Shown: positions 1 through 12,007 of the stretch, piece after piece | How positions within the stretch are numbered: position 1 is the stretch's first letter | Layout: every line of letters starts with the position of its first letter | From: Ophiura sarsii | Lineage: Eukaryota; Echinodermata; Ophiuroidea; Amphilepidida; Ophiuridae | DNA: 64,000 nucleotides | Reading direction: 5' to 3' | Assembly: GCA_035610835.1 (NCBI GenBank) | Contig: CM069441.1 | Location: 106,761,606 to 106,825,605 of the forward strand | Made by a program: the position numbers and the translations under genes | Notes under the pieces: generated by a model | Databases searched by the model: none | Seen by the model: only the letters and a program-made list of their open reading frames with translations | What the model was told of the DNA's origin: nothing

Positions 1-285
1 ACTTCCTAAATATATGGAACCACCTTATAGCAAATTCATGTTTGACAAATCATACTCTACAATGTACACCAATCTCGAGTGTGTCTGCAAGTTACACCCC
101 ATTCTTCATTTTTCAATGGGAGTGACTGAATTCCCCTAATTCAACAACTTCAAGGATTTTTTCTGCAAGGCTTCATCAGTGGTTTAAAAATTCCAGATTT
201 CTCTCTACCGACCTGAAGTTGTGAGGCTTCATCAGTTGTTCAAAAATTCCAAAATCTCTCTCTGCCAACCCGTAAGTTCAGAAGT
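1..285. other. MED19 downstream region
   Basis: No coding sequence recognised. Two imperfect tandem copies of a 56-bp unit (about 168-223 and 224-279, each starting AGGCTTCATCAGT) lie just 3' of the MED19 stop on the gene strand. No AATAAA signal is evident on the minus strand here. Confidence 0.5.
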
Positions 286-431
286 TTATCGCATCAAATA
301 TACCTTTTTCTTCTTGTCTTTATCCTTTTTCTTGTCTTTCTTTCGTTTCTTCTTGTCATTGTCTTCATTACTGTGCTTATCTTTCTTCTTCCGTTTCTTA
401 TCATGAGCTCCTTCCTGAGTGGCACTACCTT
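286..431 (-). CDS. MED19: MED19 exon 5 (Lys-rich tail, stop)
   Basis: Acceptor ACTTACAG. Encodes EGSATQEGAHDKKRKKKDKH followed by further Lys/Asp repeats, then VYLMR and TAA at 288-286. The lysine-rich C-terminus is typical of the family. The exact 3' end is the least certain part of the gene model. Confidence 0.8.
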
Positions 432-3400
432 CTGTAAGTATCAATTATATTGGACATAATCAGGGTTCTCGGTTTTATACACTTTTTAATATGGTGGATT
501 TGTTGCTAGCAAAATAAGACCAAATTTTAAAGGGCTCTGATCGGTGACCAAGGATGAAGCTCAAGATTGTTGTAGTTAAGCTGACAGCTACTACTGTAAT
601 GAAAGGTTGAGTGCTCAATCAGGTGGCACAGAGTCAAATAAATTAGTATTTGGCAGGTGGACCCTCCTTATTACAGGCACTGTCAGGGTTTTGTCAATGA
701 GCTTTCAGTTATGAATGTGATATATTATTTGCTCCTGTTTTATGGATTTGCATGCACTCTTTTCACTGAATGTTATATTTAATGTATCATTAGTATTAGT
801 CACACAATCAATGAATTATATTTTGTCCATAACATTCTAACAGAAGTCAACCTATCTACTGACCCAAGCCAGTCATCACAATCATGTCTGCGTGGCCAGC
901 CCTCAAATTAAGAAATGGAAAGGGCATGCAATTTCAGGCAATTTGAAAGGGGCACCAAGGCAATTATGTACTTTTCAATGGAGTAAAAACAGCCAGAAGT
1001 TGAGGGCATCGAGGCAACTAGGTGGGGCACCGACTGCATTTGCCTTCCGTGCCTTCGGTTAATTTGAGGGCTGTGCGTGGCTCACACAGGGGATGATCCG
1101 CTGCTGTTAAGAGGTTTGCCACTTTTGAACGGACTACACTATAGGTGCTTTTCCAACTGATTTGAATGAGTATTGTCATAGTTGAACTCGAAGAGAAGCG
1201 TAACACTTGGCAATGGTGAGATGGTATAAAGATTCTTTTGGTACTGAAGCAAACTTCAACAGATAGAAGACTTTATGGATCTTACCTGTTCCCACTGGTT
1301 CCGCTAAATCTGGAACCCGATGTTCCTTTTTGTGCTTCTTATGCTTGCGCTTTTTGGGAGGTTGGTGGTGAAGAAGTTTGTACTGGTCTGGTATCTGAAA
1401 ACAAACGTTAGGAAAACATTAAATACTGATTTACATGTATGTCAATGAGGCATAGTGATTTGAATTTAATCTGCACTCATTCCAGTTTTGCATTCGAATA
1501 TCCCACCAACAAATCTTGCAAACATTTGGAACACAATGCACATTTCAGAAACTTAGGTCTTCCTACTTACCGAGCCCGGATGTAGCTTAAAGCCTGTGAG
1601 CAATTGCCCAGACAGAGGTAGTAATTCTTTGCCTCCAATAGGTGGTTTGTCTATCAAAGCTTGTAGACTACTGTTGTCTTGACTACCCACTGTATCAATC
1701 ATGCCTGAAAACATTAACCATTCAAAAAATAGTGTGAGAATGTCAGTCAAACAATAACCTGTGAATACTGATACTGTTTAAGTATATATACAGTCAACAC
1801 AATAAGTATATAACTGGGGAGTTATACTCTTAGCGCTATGATCAGCACATTTATTACCTAGTCAGTTTTAATGAAATAGATATTAATTTTGCCATAATTT
1901 TTGGTAAAACAAAATGCCTCAAGGGCCAGTCAAATATCATGTGTGACAAAAGATTTTCCAGACATCCCATAAACGATTTCCTTTGAGGCTGTGAAGGCAC
2001 AATATACTATCAAATGAGAATTTTTTGTGTTTTCCTTCCCAATTTGACCCTTAAACAAGTAAAATATCCACAGGATTTAAAAAAGAAAAGTACCCTTTTT
2101 CTTGAAAATAGTTGATTCTAGACCCCTAAACATGTTACGTACGAAAAGCATCTCATCTCAAAAACACCCTTATTAAGTAAGTGTTGCTGTGGTCACGCAT
2201 GCTTACAACAGTGTAAGAGGTAATACATGTAGTTACTGCCACGGTAGTGAGTGCCACCCCCGGATAAAATGTTCCCTATGAAGCTTCCACATCCAATCTG
2301 GAAATTCTCAAATATTTGACACCAAGGAGTGTTTTACAGCTTACCTGGAAGATGTGGCAAGAATGCACTGAGCTGTTCCTTGACCTTCTTGGAAGAGAAT
2401 CTCATATAACTATGTTCCAGTCCATAGTGGCATATCAGGTTAGTCTCTCCTGTAACTTCACTTGACACTGTAAAGAAAAGAAAAAACCCACCATTACTGT
2501 AGTGCTGAGATTGTGCTCATATAAATTAAATTGTCGGTGAGAAAGCTGCTTAATTTTAAACTTTCATTACAAACGTGAATATTAAAAATGCTAACTGTAT
2601 ATGCTAGTTGAGAAATTTTTGTCGGGGGGGGGGGGGGGCACTCTGCCCCCCCCCCCACACTCTTTTTTTACATATATATAATTGATTGGTTGTTAAAACA
2701 GTGACGACAACTATCACTATATGACTATAGCTAGGTAAATTAATAATAATTGAACGAACACAACTAAAAAAGCAGCGTATAGGCTAGCGTACATATTGGC
2801 CATTGCGTGAAGCGCACACAACCATTCGCGTGGTAATTTCAGGCGTGTTCGTCTTTGAACTTAACCCACCATTACTGTAGTGCTGAGATTGTGCTCATAT
2901 AAATTAAATTGTGGGTGAGAAGGCTGCTTAATTTTAAACTTTCATTACAAACGTGAATATTAAAAATGCTTACTGTATGTGACGTGGAGTCACATCTCGG
3001 CAGTTTTGAATTTTGATATTTGTCCATCATTTCAAAACAGGTGAAAAATACTACAGTATGGTCCAAACCCCACTTAAATCGAACTTCGAGTTTTTAAGTT
3101 ACAAACAGTTTACCAACTGAGAAAACAAAATATAACGTAAGAATTTGTCTCTTCTTTTTACCTGTAACTCAAATGCAATATTCCCGACATACAAAGTCTG
3201 ATACGAGACGACTCATTCTGCTTGATCGCGTCACAATGGTCACATATGCTTCCTTTCTTTCTTTTCTGTATTTGTTTTATTGTCTCCTGTTAACATGCTT
3301 TTTGTGAACATATAATTTTGTGATAACATGTTTGCTTTAAACTTAAAGGGCACTTTTGGTATGAAAGGATTTGTATGTTGTTGTTTTTTATGATTATCCA

Positions 3401-6400
3401 TTACTTAAAAAAACATGTTCACATAATTTTCATGTTTCACATAGTTCCATCATATTTACATTACATTTTATAACACATTTTCATGTTTTTCAGCATATTT
3501 ACATTTATAATTATGGTACATATATCATTAATTACATGTCTACATACATTGTATCAATTGTATATATAATAACACATTTTCAGTGTACATTAATTACACA
3601 TAATTTCATCATGTTTATTTATCGCTTACATTTATACATTTCAATTACAAATATAAATGTAAAACAATGTTTATAAAATTCATATCATAATTTCGTCCAC
3701 TGCAATAGGAATATCAAATGTGGATGTTTATTGTTTACCGTATTTGAATTTGCTAATACATAGCCTTCTAATCATGATTAGCCTATTTATGAACTGGTTC
3801 TCTTTTTCGTTGCATTTATAATACCCGAACATATTTACATCGGTGACCATTATATTAATTCTTTGTCCCGTTTCTTTGAAGATTATCATTCTTATTTCTG
3901 ACCATATTTTAAACATTATTTTGCAGTTAAAAAAGAAGTGTTATAAGTACAGTAATCATCTTCATCACATCTTGTACTATTATTTGCCGTTCTCATTTTT
4001 GAATATTCATAGGGTGTAGGTACGATCAGAGCCTGCTCACGACGCTTTAAAAATTGAAGCCAAGTAACGCAAAGTTGAACCATGACAACAACAAATACTC
4101 ACTTCCTGAAAAACATCGCTCCTACGCGCATGTCTAAATGCGTCACTTTTTTGCGGCCTGTTGATCTGAAACAACCGCAAGCGTTTCACGAATGGCGCTA
4201 ATGCGGCACAGGATAGTAACTAAACAAACAGTTTATTTACTTTTTGCGTTTGTCAAGAAAATATTTAGATTTTTTTTTCTCAAATCATTTGAAATCAGCC
4301 ATTTTGTGGTCGGAAATATGTTGAAAACATTTTTCACAATTTTTTAACAATTTCCCGATTTTTGCAGATTTTGGTGACATTTAACCCTACCCCAATTTAG
4401 GGTTTTTGACCGGGATCACAATTTTCGAGGAAAAAACACCAACTAAATCTCCGGGAACCTGCCGGGATTTGATCCGGGGACCCTCCGTTCTCAAGCCCCA
4501 CGTCCCACCCACTAAGCCACAGCTCTCAGCTACTCGTTCGCGCAGTATACTGCGCTCACTATATAGGCTCGGTTGACAACGTCATCGAAAACCGGCGGCG
4601 CATTCGGTTGGAGAGGGACTTAGGATTGGCATTTTTTAGCATTCAGGGGGGTTTAGGGTTAAGATAAACAAAATATTGAAAGAGAAAAAAAAATTGCCAG
4701 ACTGACCGACCTGACCCTACTTGACAGGTCCGTCCAGGCGTAGCCAGTTTTCCCGGTCAGGGGGTGCAGAATAAAAATGTTATCATGGCTTCTTTGAACA
4801 ATATTTGGGTAGTCTCAGCAGCATGTATTGTTTCTCTTCATTTCGGAACAGTAAAATGGATAAATAAGGCTATATTAAAAAAATCTTTTGTCTCAAAGCT
4901 CTTCAGTTTTTCAAAACCTAATGCGGAATGCGGTTTTTTGTGAAGTTTTTTTTAAAATATAAAATATTGAAATCCTTGTAAAAGTGACCTTTTGACGGAT
5001 TTAAAATGATGTGATCAATGAAAATCTGAAAAATCGGTGAAATGTTGGGATTTCTTTCTTTCTTTTTAAAAAAAAAAATTAAAATTAAAAAATTAAAAAG
5101 ATTTTTTTAAAAAGATTTTTTCTTCTTCTAATGCGCATCAATAAACTAACGTGCGGGAGCTTTGAGACAAACGATTTTTGTAATTTAGCCTAACCATCAG
5201 TGGCGGTACCAGCATCTTTTTTATTGGGAGGGCAAGGAAAAATCTTGGGGGAAAGAACAATCTGATGGATAGGGTAGGGTGCGCGTAAAAATTCATGCCT
5301 TTTTATGTCAAAATAGCCTGACAACTAGCTTAAGGGAAGTGTCAACCCTATTATTTTGATGATCAACTTTTGCTTCTAAGTTTGAGAATATTGAATAAAA
5401 GTACATAAAAGTATACATTTTTAGAAAGGAAATTTGATAAGGAAGCCGATGGTGATATCAATGTGATACCAAATAAACTAAATTTTGAGAAATGAACCAA
5501 AAAGCCATTTTTTTACCCCAAATTTTTCAGACAGCATAACTATAAAATAAAAAATGGTAATTTGTTCTAATATACGTTTTTGTAAACAAAACAATTTTGT
5601 CTAGGAGGCAATTTTTTCTTTTTCCAAAATAAAGCTTGGTTTTGGAAATATTGCTAAAAACATCGGAAAAGTGTAAAAGTCGTGTTTTTTTGCGTACATT
5701 TCGCTAGAAATGGATGCATATCTCGAGTTTAAAATCCATAATCGAAAAAATAAAAAAATGCCTCCTAGCGCTGAAAGTCCTCTACACAATGGTAGTAAAA
5801 GCTTACCTGATAGTTTGATATATTTTTAGTTATGTTGTCTGAAAATTCGTAAAATTCCTTCAAATTTGAACTTCTAGAAAACATCGATTTAGTAAAAATA
5901 TTGACATTTTCCACCATTTAAAGCTAAATGTTCACGGAACACACGGGCGTGTGACCTAAAAAGCGAGTATACTATTATGAACAATCATAATAAACTATCA
6001 GATTCAATTTATATTGTCACAATGTGAAGAAATTGGAAGAAAACTGAAATTTAAATGATCGTAAGATTGGCCTTTGTTTACATTTTAGACATTGTTTTGC
6101 GCTCTTTTGTTTTTCGCGTCTTCGTCGCGGATATTAAGCGGCGCGTCTAGTATTACGCGCGGGAAGTTTCAGCGCACGACGCAATGATCGAACAGCTGTC
6201 GCAGCATTTGAAAAGCGCGGAACTCCACTTAAATTCCCGCCAAATAACTATGCGCCTTTTCCTGACTCAAACTTACCAAAACAACAATTTAAAATCACCC
6301 AAAAGAACGGGAAATAATAGCTTCCGATTCCATAGTAACTTATGATGGTAATGATAGAATACATATACAAGTATAAAATAATAGAGAAATATGAAATTCA

Positions 6401-9400
6401 ATTTTTGAAACAAGTGCCGGGTTGACACTGCCCTTAATTTGGTATGATATTTGGGCAATTCCACGCGTTGCGGAATGACATTTAAACACAAAAATTAACT
6501 TTCTTTTGGGTGTAAAACTCAGAGATTTGTAGTTACTCCCAATTTTACAACTTTATTTGATAATAGCGATTGATACTCAAAAAATAAACCATGGGAAAAA
6601 ATTAGACTGCGCTTCCAAGTATCCTAATTTGCATATGCAAATTTGCATTGCGGAATGACGCAGACGATTTTTTTTTTTTTACATGTTTACACAAAGTGAA
6701 AACTCTGTGAACTTTTTAGAGTGTATCATTATTGAAGTTACTTTTTAGAAGGTTTGAAGTGTTAGCTAACTGACAAAAGCATTTTCATAAAACTTAATCA
6801 TCAGCTAGGATTTCTAGTAGGTCATCAAAAAATAAAAGTAGGTGTTGCGGAATGACGTTGCGGAATGACAGTGTGAATTTGTGTGCAAAACTCCATAGAG
6901 AAAAGAAAAAACATGTTTTTATGCTTTAATATGCATAAAAAATAAAAGAAAGAGTAATCAGTGGCATTTCATATGTTACAAATTCGTGAATACAAGTAAC
7001 CCAACTATTTTCACATTGAAACCAACATTTACAGGTAAAGTAGCCATGATTTTGTGATAAAGTTGCTGAATTCAACAGCTTGCACATCAAAGTTGCCTAA
7101 TTCAGCAAATTATGAGTTTTCAGCAAATTATGAGTTTTCATCAGTTTTGAAACTTTTTTAGAAGTTTAAAGTCCATATTTGAATGAATTATCATAAATAA
7201 GGACGATCTTATACCACGTACACAAAAATATCACAATTTGCTCAATAAATTACCTAAATATAGGGAATAAATACCTTTGTCATTCCGCAACATGTCATTC
7301 CGCAATGCTCGTTAGCGCTATTTATTAACAGAATTTTCCAATTTTTTTTTATCATTGTGAAGCATGTCAATTGTGTGCAGAGAAAAAATAGTTATATGAA
7401 AATAGGGTACATTTTTTTCTTGCTATCCTAAATAATTGTACTTTTGCGTTGCGGAATGACATGAGATTATGGTATTATGCATACTAATTACCTGGATTAA
7501 CGAGACTAATCGGCCGTTGATCAAAATTAAATTTATATAATCAAAACTTTTCCCATCAGTACTACTATCGTGCCTGACATTTATTTAAACATCATACCTA
7601 TGTGTCTAAAAGATATGGAATAAATAAAAACAAGCCTTTTCACTGATTTTGTAAGCTGCAAATATGCAAATTTATGCTAATTATTTTATACATCAAAAAA
7701 CATAGTATCGCTAAACAAACTAAAAATTCCTGAACTTTGGACTCTTGCCTACATTATAGGCATAGAATTAAACTTTGGATGCAAATTTGAAATTTTGGCT
7801 ATTTGGTTGACATTTGCTTGGAATTGCCCATTTCAGACCTATTTTAGTAATTTGGATGTAATTTTGACATTAAAGGTATATTATGTGATCTTTCCAGGGA
7901 ACGCCCTCAACATCGAAAAAAAAATAGAAAGCAGATTTTCTTGCAGATTTACATTTCTGATCATAAATCATGCATACATTCCAAGTTACAGGGCGATACG
8001 ATTCTTAATTACTTCAAAATCATGGTTTTAGAGTGAAAATAAACTGTCGGAATTCCGACAGTTTATATTTTTCACTCTAAATCCACTCTAAAACCATGAT
8101 GTTGAGGTAATTAGGAATCGTATCGCTCTGTAACTTGGAATGTATGTATGATTTATGATCGGAAATGTAAATCTGCACGAAAATCTACTTTCTAAAAAAA
8201 ATCATGAATAGAGGGCGCTCTCTGGAAAAGATCACATAATATGCCTTTAAAATTGTCAACATTTTCGATTGTTGGGGGGTGATTGGGTGGGCTTAATCTG
8301 AATGGGGCCCAGATTTTACCGGGCTGGCAAGCTCCATTTCCCGGCCAGAAATCACCCATTATTGCCCTGTGAAACTGCTTTATTTCTGCCCTGTAAACAT
8401 GCTTCTTTGACTAAAATAGCAACATATTGCCTTGATTTAGGGGGTGGGGGGTAAATAGGCCTATCGTTACACAACACTGTAACGGTAAAAGCAGCAAGCG
8501 GGCCAAAACGCCAAACAATTAATTTTCACACCAGGAAATCTTTCTTTTTATATCATTTAAAGGACTACCACTACCTCACTATAGTCTATGCCAACTGGGG
8601 CTCGGCCACTGCGTGTCTGCGAGGGCAGTGGTCACTGGTCAGCATGACAGTTCTAGATAGATTAGTAGTCTGCTCCTATCCTTAACCCTAACTCGAGATC
8701 ACCACGCGGCAACAGATTTCTTTTCCGACACCCAAAATTCACCAGAAAGGTCATCTCGACCCCCCCCCCCCCCCCCCGGATTTGAACCACGGACCTCCAG
8801 CACCCCAACCCAGATCCTAGCCACTACACCACGGCTGCCAGTCGACACTCGGCTAGTATATTCGCCTCGTTATAGCCTGGGTCCGTTTTGTACCCCAAAA
8901 ACCTGCACGCCGGGTTTAATATAAAAACATTTTTTCCGCACAGTTGCCGTGTGGTACTGTAGTAGAGATAGGGTTATTCATTAATCTTACGTTTTCCTTC
9001 TTTCTTTTGTATATTTTCCTTTTCCCTTAGCCTAGGCCTTTTCTCCTTTTCCTTTTTTCTCCTTTCCCTTTTTCCAAGGCTTTTCCACTTTCCTTTTCTT
9101 TTGCCTTTTTCGACTTTGCCTCAAATTTTTGTCAGGGGGGGGGGGGGGGCACTCTGCCCCCCCCCCCCCCCCCCCCCCACCACACTCTTTTTTTACATAT
9201 ATAATTGATTGGTTGTTAAAACAGTGACGACAACTATCACTATATGACTATAGCTAGGTAAATTAATAATAATTGAACGAACACAACTAAAAAAGCAGTG
9301 TATATAACTAATAAGGCTAGCGTACGTAACAATAAACATTGGCCATTGCGTGAAGCGCACACAACCATTCGCGTGGTAATTTCGGGCGTGTTCGTCTTTG

Positions 9401-11441
9401 AACCGTGTTCGTGATGTTCGTTCAATTATTAATTCACCTATAGTCCCAATGGTGACCTTAGACTAGTGAGGCATGAACGATAGCAGTGATAGTATAGCCA
9501 CTATTGGCACTTGGGTCTAGAGTAGACGTAGTCCTAGTAACATAGGACCTGCGAATCTCATCTATCATTAACATCTGGACATTATCAACTACTGATTCTT
9601 AAGTCCTAGAACGTTCCCAATAAGTGATGCACGGAAATAAGCAATGAGATTTTTGCAACGGTGTAAAAACCAAAGTATTTGATTCACAAACGATTTTCGA
9701 AGTGATATCAATTGTATAGACTCATACCTTGATGTACATACCATTTAAAATGAAGATAATTGTTCAAAAACGTTGCATTTGGAGAATTTTCCACACGCCA
9801 ATTTCCTCCGTGTTGAAAACTAAGTCGAAACAAAACCGGAAGGATGAAATAACAAGGTCAGAGGTCGTACATGTGAGGTCGTATTTGTAAACAAACTCCC
9901 ACCAGGCAGTATTGGGCTCATACAGGGTGTTTATTGCATTGATTGAGGTATCCGTATTTAACATGTGGTAACTATTCATGATATAATACAATTGAATGTC
10001 TCCTTGCAATGAATAAATATGAGATTATCTGGTTACCTCATCAATATAGATTAAGTTGGGTGAAAAATCAATTTTTTTACGTGCAACAAAATCGCCTGTC
10101 ACGCTATAATAGTTTCGCCCAGGCCTAACGTCATCGTTTGTTTACTTGGAAATACGCATGCGCAGATTTTAGTATCTTCGAAAGTGAACTTAGCCGACCC
10201 GAATCGGCATAAAAGTGGATTTAAATTACTATTTTTATCAGATGTAAGTGTAGTATCGTTGTAATCAATAAGTTCAAACAAATTCTGTGATTCTTAGCTA
10301 GTACAACAAATCATACTTAGTGATATTTGTCATCAGTTGGTATTATTCATCATAGGGTATTTTGCATGTTTCACTATCTGTCCCCATCCTAAGTATGACT
10401 CCTTCTAAATATGATTTTTGTGGTAATTTCTGTATCGCTTACCAGAGCTCAAAAACACACTTCTTTGTGCTTGTTCTTATCTACTCTTTCTCATCTATCT
10501 TGCCATTCGCTTAACATTGTGTACAAATGCACTATTCCCTTGAAATTTAAGGTGAAATTCTAAGCCCATTCAGTTAACGGCACTAGCGTTGTTTATCGAA
10601 ATCGGCGCCATGTTTTATTAATAAATAGTCTCTTTTTAATATTTTCGTTAGTTCGTATGTGGTGTGCGTAGCGTATATAGACGTTTGACGTTTTGCGATG
10701 GGGAATGAGACTAATCTGGACTTCGATACTCGCGAAATGTCTAAAAAAAATTCTGCCATTGCGTTTACACGGCGGAGAATTACGATTAAATATGGAATAA
10801 TTTAGCATTTTCATGTTTTAAAAAGTGGCTGGAAAGAAAGATGAGGACTTTATGAAGGTGCGTAGCTAGTATGAAAATCAACGGAAAAACCGTTTTGCTG
10901 TAATGCACCCGACCCTCATTTGAAAGTCACACCATTTACTTTATACAGCAAATCAAATTGACAGTTTCTCGCTATGCAATTTCCCCATACGTTGGTAGGG
11001 GGGAAAAAAAAAAAAAAAACCACCAACGTATGGGTTCCTGTACTAATTCTTAGCCTAAACAGCCATGTCATTGTGGGTGAGTAAGAATGGTTTTGGAAAA
11101 TGCTAGGAGTTGCAGAAGTTTTACTTTGTAAATTGTGGCTCGTTAAAGCTTAAATACCGAAGTCACATCATAGTAACGTTCTGTGACTCAGTACTATAAG
11201 TCCTGAGACACATGTTACTGCGACTAGAGTAGACGACAAACGTCAACAAAACACAGCAAGTATCGACAAACCTACCTGGTGCCTCTTTGAATAGGTAAAA
11301 CGGCTCCTGATCGGGTCCAATTGGACTTGCAAAGGGCCTTGGGGTAGCAGGAGACTTCTGGCGCACGGGAGTGGGCATTTTGGTGGGTATACCGCCGTAT
11401 TTTGGCGATGCTTCAGTCAGAGAACGTTTCATCGAAGTCAT
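286..11441 (-). CDS. MED19: Mediator complex subunit 19, five exons, complete
   Basis: MED19 is a head-module subunit of Mediator, the nuclear complex that links transcription factors to RNA polymerase II. The exons, in transcript order, are 11441-11276, 2467-2345, 1704-1571, 1394-1286 and 431-286. They join with consistent phases (1,1,0,1) into 225 codons plus TAA. All junctions are GT-AG. Recognisable family features in order are a Pro/Lys-rich N-terminus, FYLFKEAP (about residues 49-55), LEHSYMRF and KKVKEQLSAFLP (exon 2), GMIDTVGSQDNSSLQALI and LLTGFKLHPG (exon 3), the basic stretch KKRKHKKHKKEH (exon 4) and a long Lys-rich tail (exon 5). Human MED19 is 244 aa, so the length fits. The stop in exon 5 is only a few codons past the Lys-rich tail; a GTATAT inside the exon could be an alternative donor to a further 3' exon, which I could not find. 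Identification rests on motif recognition. Confidence 0.93.
1286..1394 (-). CDS. MED19: MED19 exon 4
   Basis: Acceptor TTTTCAG and donor GTAAGA. Encodes IPDQYKLLHHQPPKKRKHKK and a following acidic/proline segment; the basic cluster resembles a nuclear localisation signal. Confidence 0.9.
1571..1704 (-). CDS. MED19: MED19 exon 3 (core)
   Basis: Acceptor TTTTCAG and donor GTAAGT. Encodes GMIDTVGSQDNSSLQALI, KPPIGGKELLPLSG and LLTGFKLHPGS, which line up with the vertebrate MED19 core. Enters at phase 1 and leaves at phase 0. Confidence 0.93.
2345..2467 (-). CDS. MED19: MED19 exon 2 (core)
   Basis: Bounded by a pyrimidine-rich acceptor ending TTTACAG and donor GTAAGC. Encodes the most conserved core, including TNLICHYGLEHSYMRF and KKVKEQLSAFLPHLPG. 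Phase 1 at both ends. Confidence 0.93.
2487..2980. repeat. Insertion flanked by 118-bp direct repeats
   Basis: About 118 bp at 2487-2604 reappear almost exactly at 2866-2980 (both start CCACCATTACTGTAGTGC). Between them sits a roughly 250-bp segment (2613-2861) beginning TTTTTGTCGGGGGG. Its body, from GATTGGTTGTTAAAACAGTG on, recurs at 9124-9404. It lies in MED19 intron 1, just upstream of exon 2 on the gene strand. Confidence 0.7.
3100..4230. other. AT-rich intron sequence, no feature seen
   Basis: Part of MED19 intron 1. Strongly AT-rich with many ACATTT-type words. No coding potential, inverted termini or RNA gene recognised. Confidence 0.4.
4386..4610 (-). mobile_element. tRNA-derived SINE, family S1
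   Basis: On the minus strand there is a tRNA-like head with A box TGGCTTAGTGGG (4519-4508) and B box GGATCAAATCC (4475-4465). It is followed by a body containing AAAATTGTGATCCCGGTC and a TTAGGGT-like tail (4385-4395). The upstream part GCGCCGCCGGTTTTCGATGACG is shared with a second, plus-strand copy at 23740-23935, so the unit is a dispersed repeat and not a single tRNA gene. Confidence 0.75.
4868..5190. mobile_element. Harbinger-like MITE, copy 1
   Basis: Inverted termini GGCTATATTAAAAAAATC... and ...GATTTTTGTAATTTAGCC are flanked by TAA on both sides (4865-4867 and 5191-5193). TAA duplication is the PIF/Harbinger rule. A 242-bp relative is at 19304-19545. No coding sequence. Confidence 0.65.
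5194..6440. other. Intron sequence, no gene seen
   Basis: MED19 intron 1. Matching CTAGGAGGCA (about 5602) and TGCCTCCTAG (about 5759) hint at a short, old inverted-terminus element. Nothing else recognised. Confidence 0.3.
6468..7461. repeat. Cluster of seven TTGCGGAATGAC motifs
   Basis: The word TTGCGGAATGAC occurs forward at 6468, 6648, 6845, 6858 and 7449, and as its reverse complement at 7278-7290 and 7293-7305. Each copy is near-exact while the sequence between is AT-rich and unrelated. The pattern looks like a set of binding sites or a subterminal repeat array of an unrecognised element. Confidence 0.7.
7874..8246. mobile_element. Foldback MITE family A, copy 1 (TTAA target)
   Basis: Two arms of about 180 bp form a near-perfect inverted repeat around GACAGTTTAT, with ends AGGTATATTATGTGATC and GATCACATAATATGCCT. 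TTAA flanks both sides (7870-7873 and 8247-8250), as expected for piggyBac- or Kolobok-type transposition. The second copy is at 42309-42676. Non-coding. Confidence 0.8.
8684..8850 (-). mobile_element. tRNA-derived SINE, family S2, copy 1
   Basis: The minus strand carries A box TGGTGTAGTGGC (8834-8823) and B box GGTTCAAATCC (8788-8778). A body with TTCTGGTGAATTTTGGG follows, ending in AGTTAGGGTTA. The body and tail are shared with the SINE at 16923-17270. A poly(C) run (8761-8777) interrupts it. Confidence 0.7.
9124..9450. repeat. Second copy of the poly(G)/poly(C) insert, foldback
   Basis: Matches the segment at 2613-2861. It carries a long G run facing a long C run, then an inverted pair: GACTATAGCTAGGTAAATTA (about 9245) against the reverse complement near 9428-9450. 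Probably a non-autonomous element; the target duplication is not clear. Confidence 0.55.
9451..10980. other. Intron sequence, no feature seen
   Basis: MED19 intron 1. No exon, RNA gene or terminal inverted repeat recognised. Short open frames here lack recognisable protein features. Confidence 0.35.
10984..11034. repeat. 13-bp hairpin with A-rich loop
   Basis: CCCATACGTTGGT (10984-10996) and its perfect reverse complement (11022-11034) enclose a 25-nt G/A loop, about 240 bp inside MED19 intron 1 from exon 1. It could be a small foldback or an intronic RNA hairpin. Confidence 0.6.
11276..11441 (-). CDS. MED19: MED19 exon 1 (start codon)
   Basis: Encodes residues 1-55 plus one base, from MTSMKRSLTEASPKYGG to FYLFKEAP. 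The exon ends CACCAG before donor GTAGGT (phase 1). The upstream sequence ends in ordinary noncoding DNA, and the first in-frame ATG was taken as the start; a second Met at codon 4 is possible. Confidence 0.9.
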
Positions 11442-11576
11442 TTTTCACAAAGATTTGACGCCATTTTGTTACAGAAGTTGAACTAGTGTTGGGCGATATT
11501 AGGGAATCAACTACAACAGGGAAAAATAAAAAACACCGTATTGCCCTCACCTATAATAGATTGTACATTTTGATCA

Positions 11577-11734
11577 ATAAGGTTTATCGTAGATAGGAAA
11601 AAAAGCCATTGATTATCCTTTTCTGATGCATTGTGGGTGGATTGTGGGTGCAAATCTGCTCCGTTTGCGAACCCACAATGCATCAGCAGAATAGGATAAT
11701 CAATGGCTTTTTTTCTATCTACGATAAACCTTAT
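11577..11734. repeat. Long hairpin (about 62-bp arms) upstream of MED19
   Basis: Left arm 11577-11638 begins ATAAGGTTTATCGTAGATAG; right arm 11671-11734 is its near-perfect complement. It lies about 135 bp 5' of the MED19 start codon, where the promoter and 5' UTR would be. Most likely a MITE-like insertion. Confidence 0.75.
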
Positions 11735-12007
11735 CAGAGGGTGTAAGATAGGAAATCACTAACATAGAATTATCCATTATTCGTGAAAATAACTAAGGGT
11801 GTGGCTAATAATAATAAATACCAAATTTGTTGAGATAGCTTTTGTGGTTTTAAAAATATTTAAGGAATATGACAACATGAAACTAAAAAGGGTAACAGCT
11901 GAGCGAGCTCATAACGCATGACCATAGTCATTTTAGCGATGTTGGCCATCCATTGTTGGGTTTACAGAAAACAAAGGTATTTAAAACAAGGTATTTAAAA
12001 AAAACTG
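11735..12007. other. Intergenic, no feature seen
   Basis: Short AT-rich stretch between the hairpin and the tandem inverted-terminus units. Nothing recognised. Confidence 0.35.
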
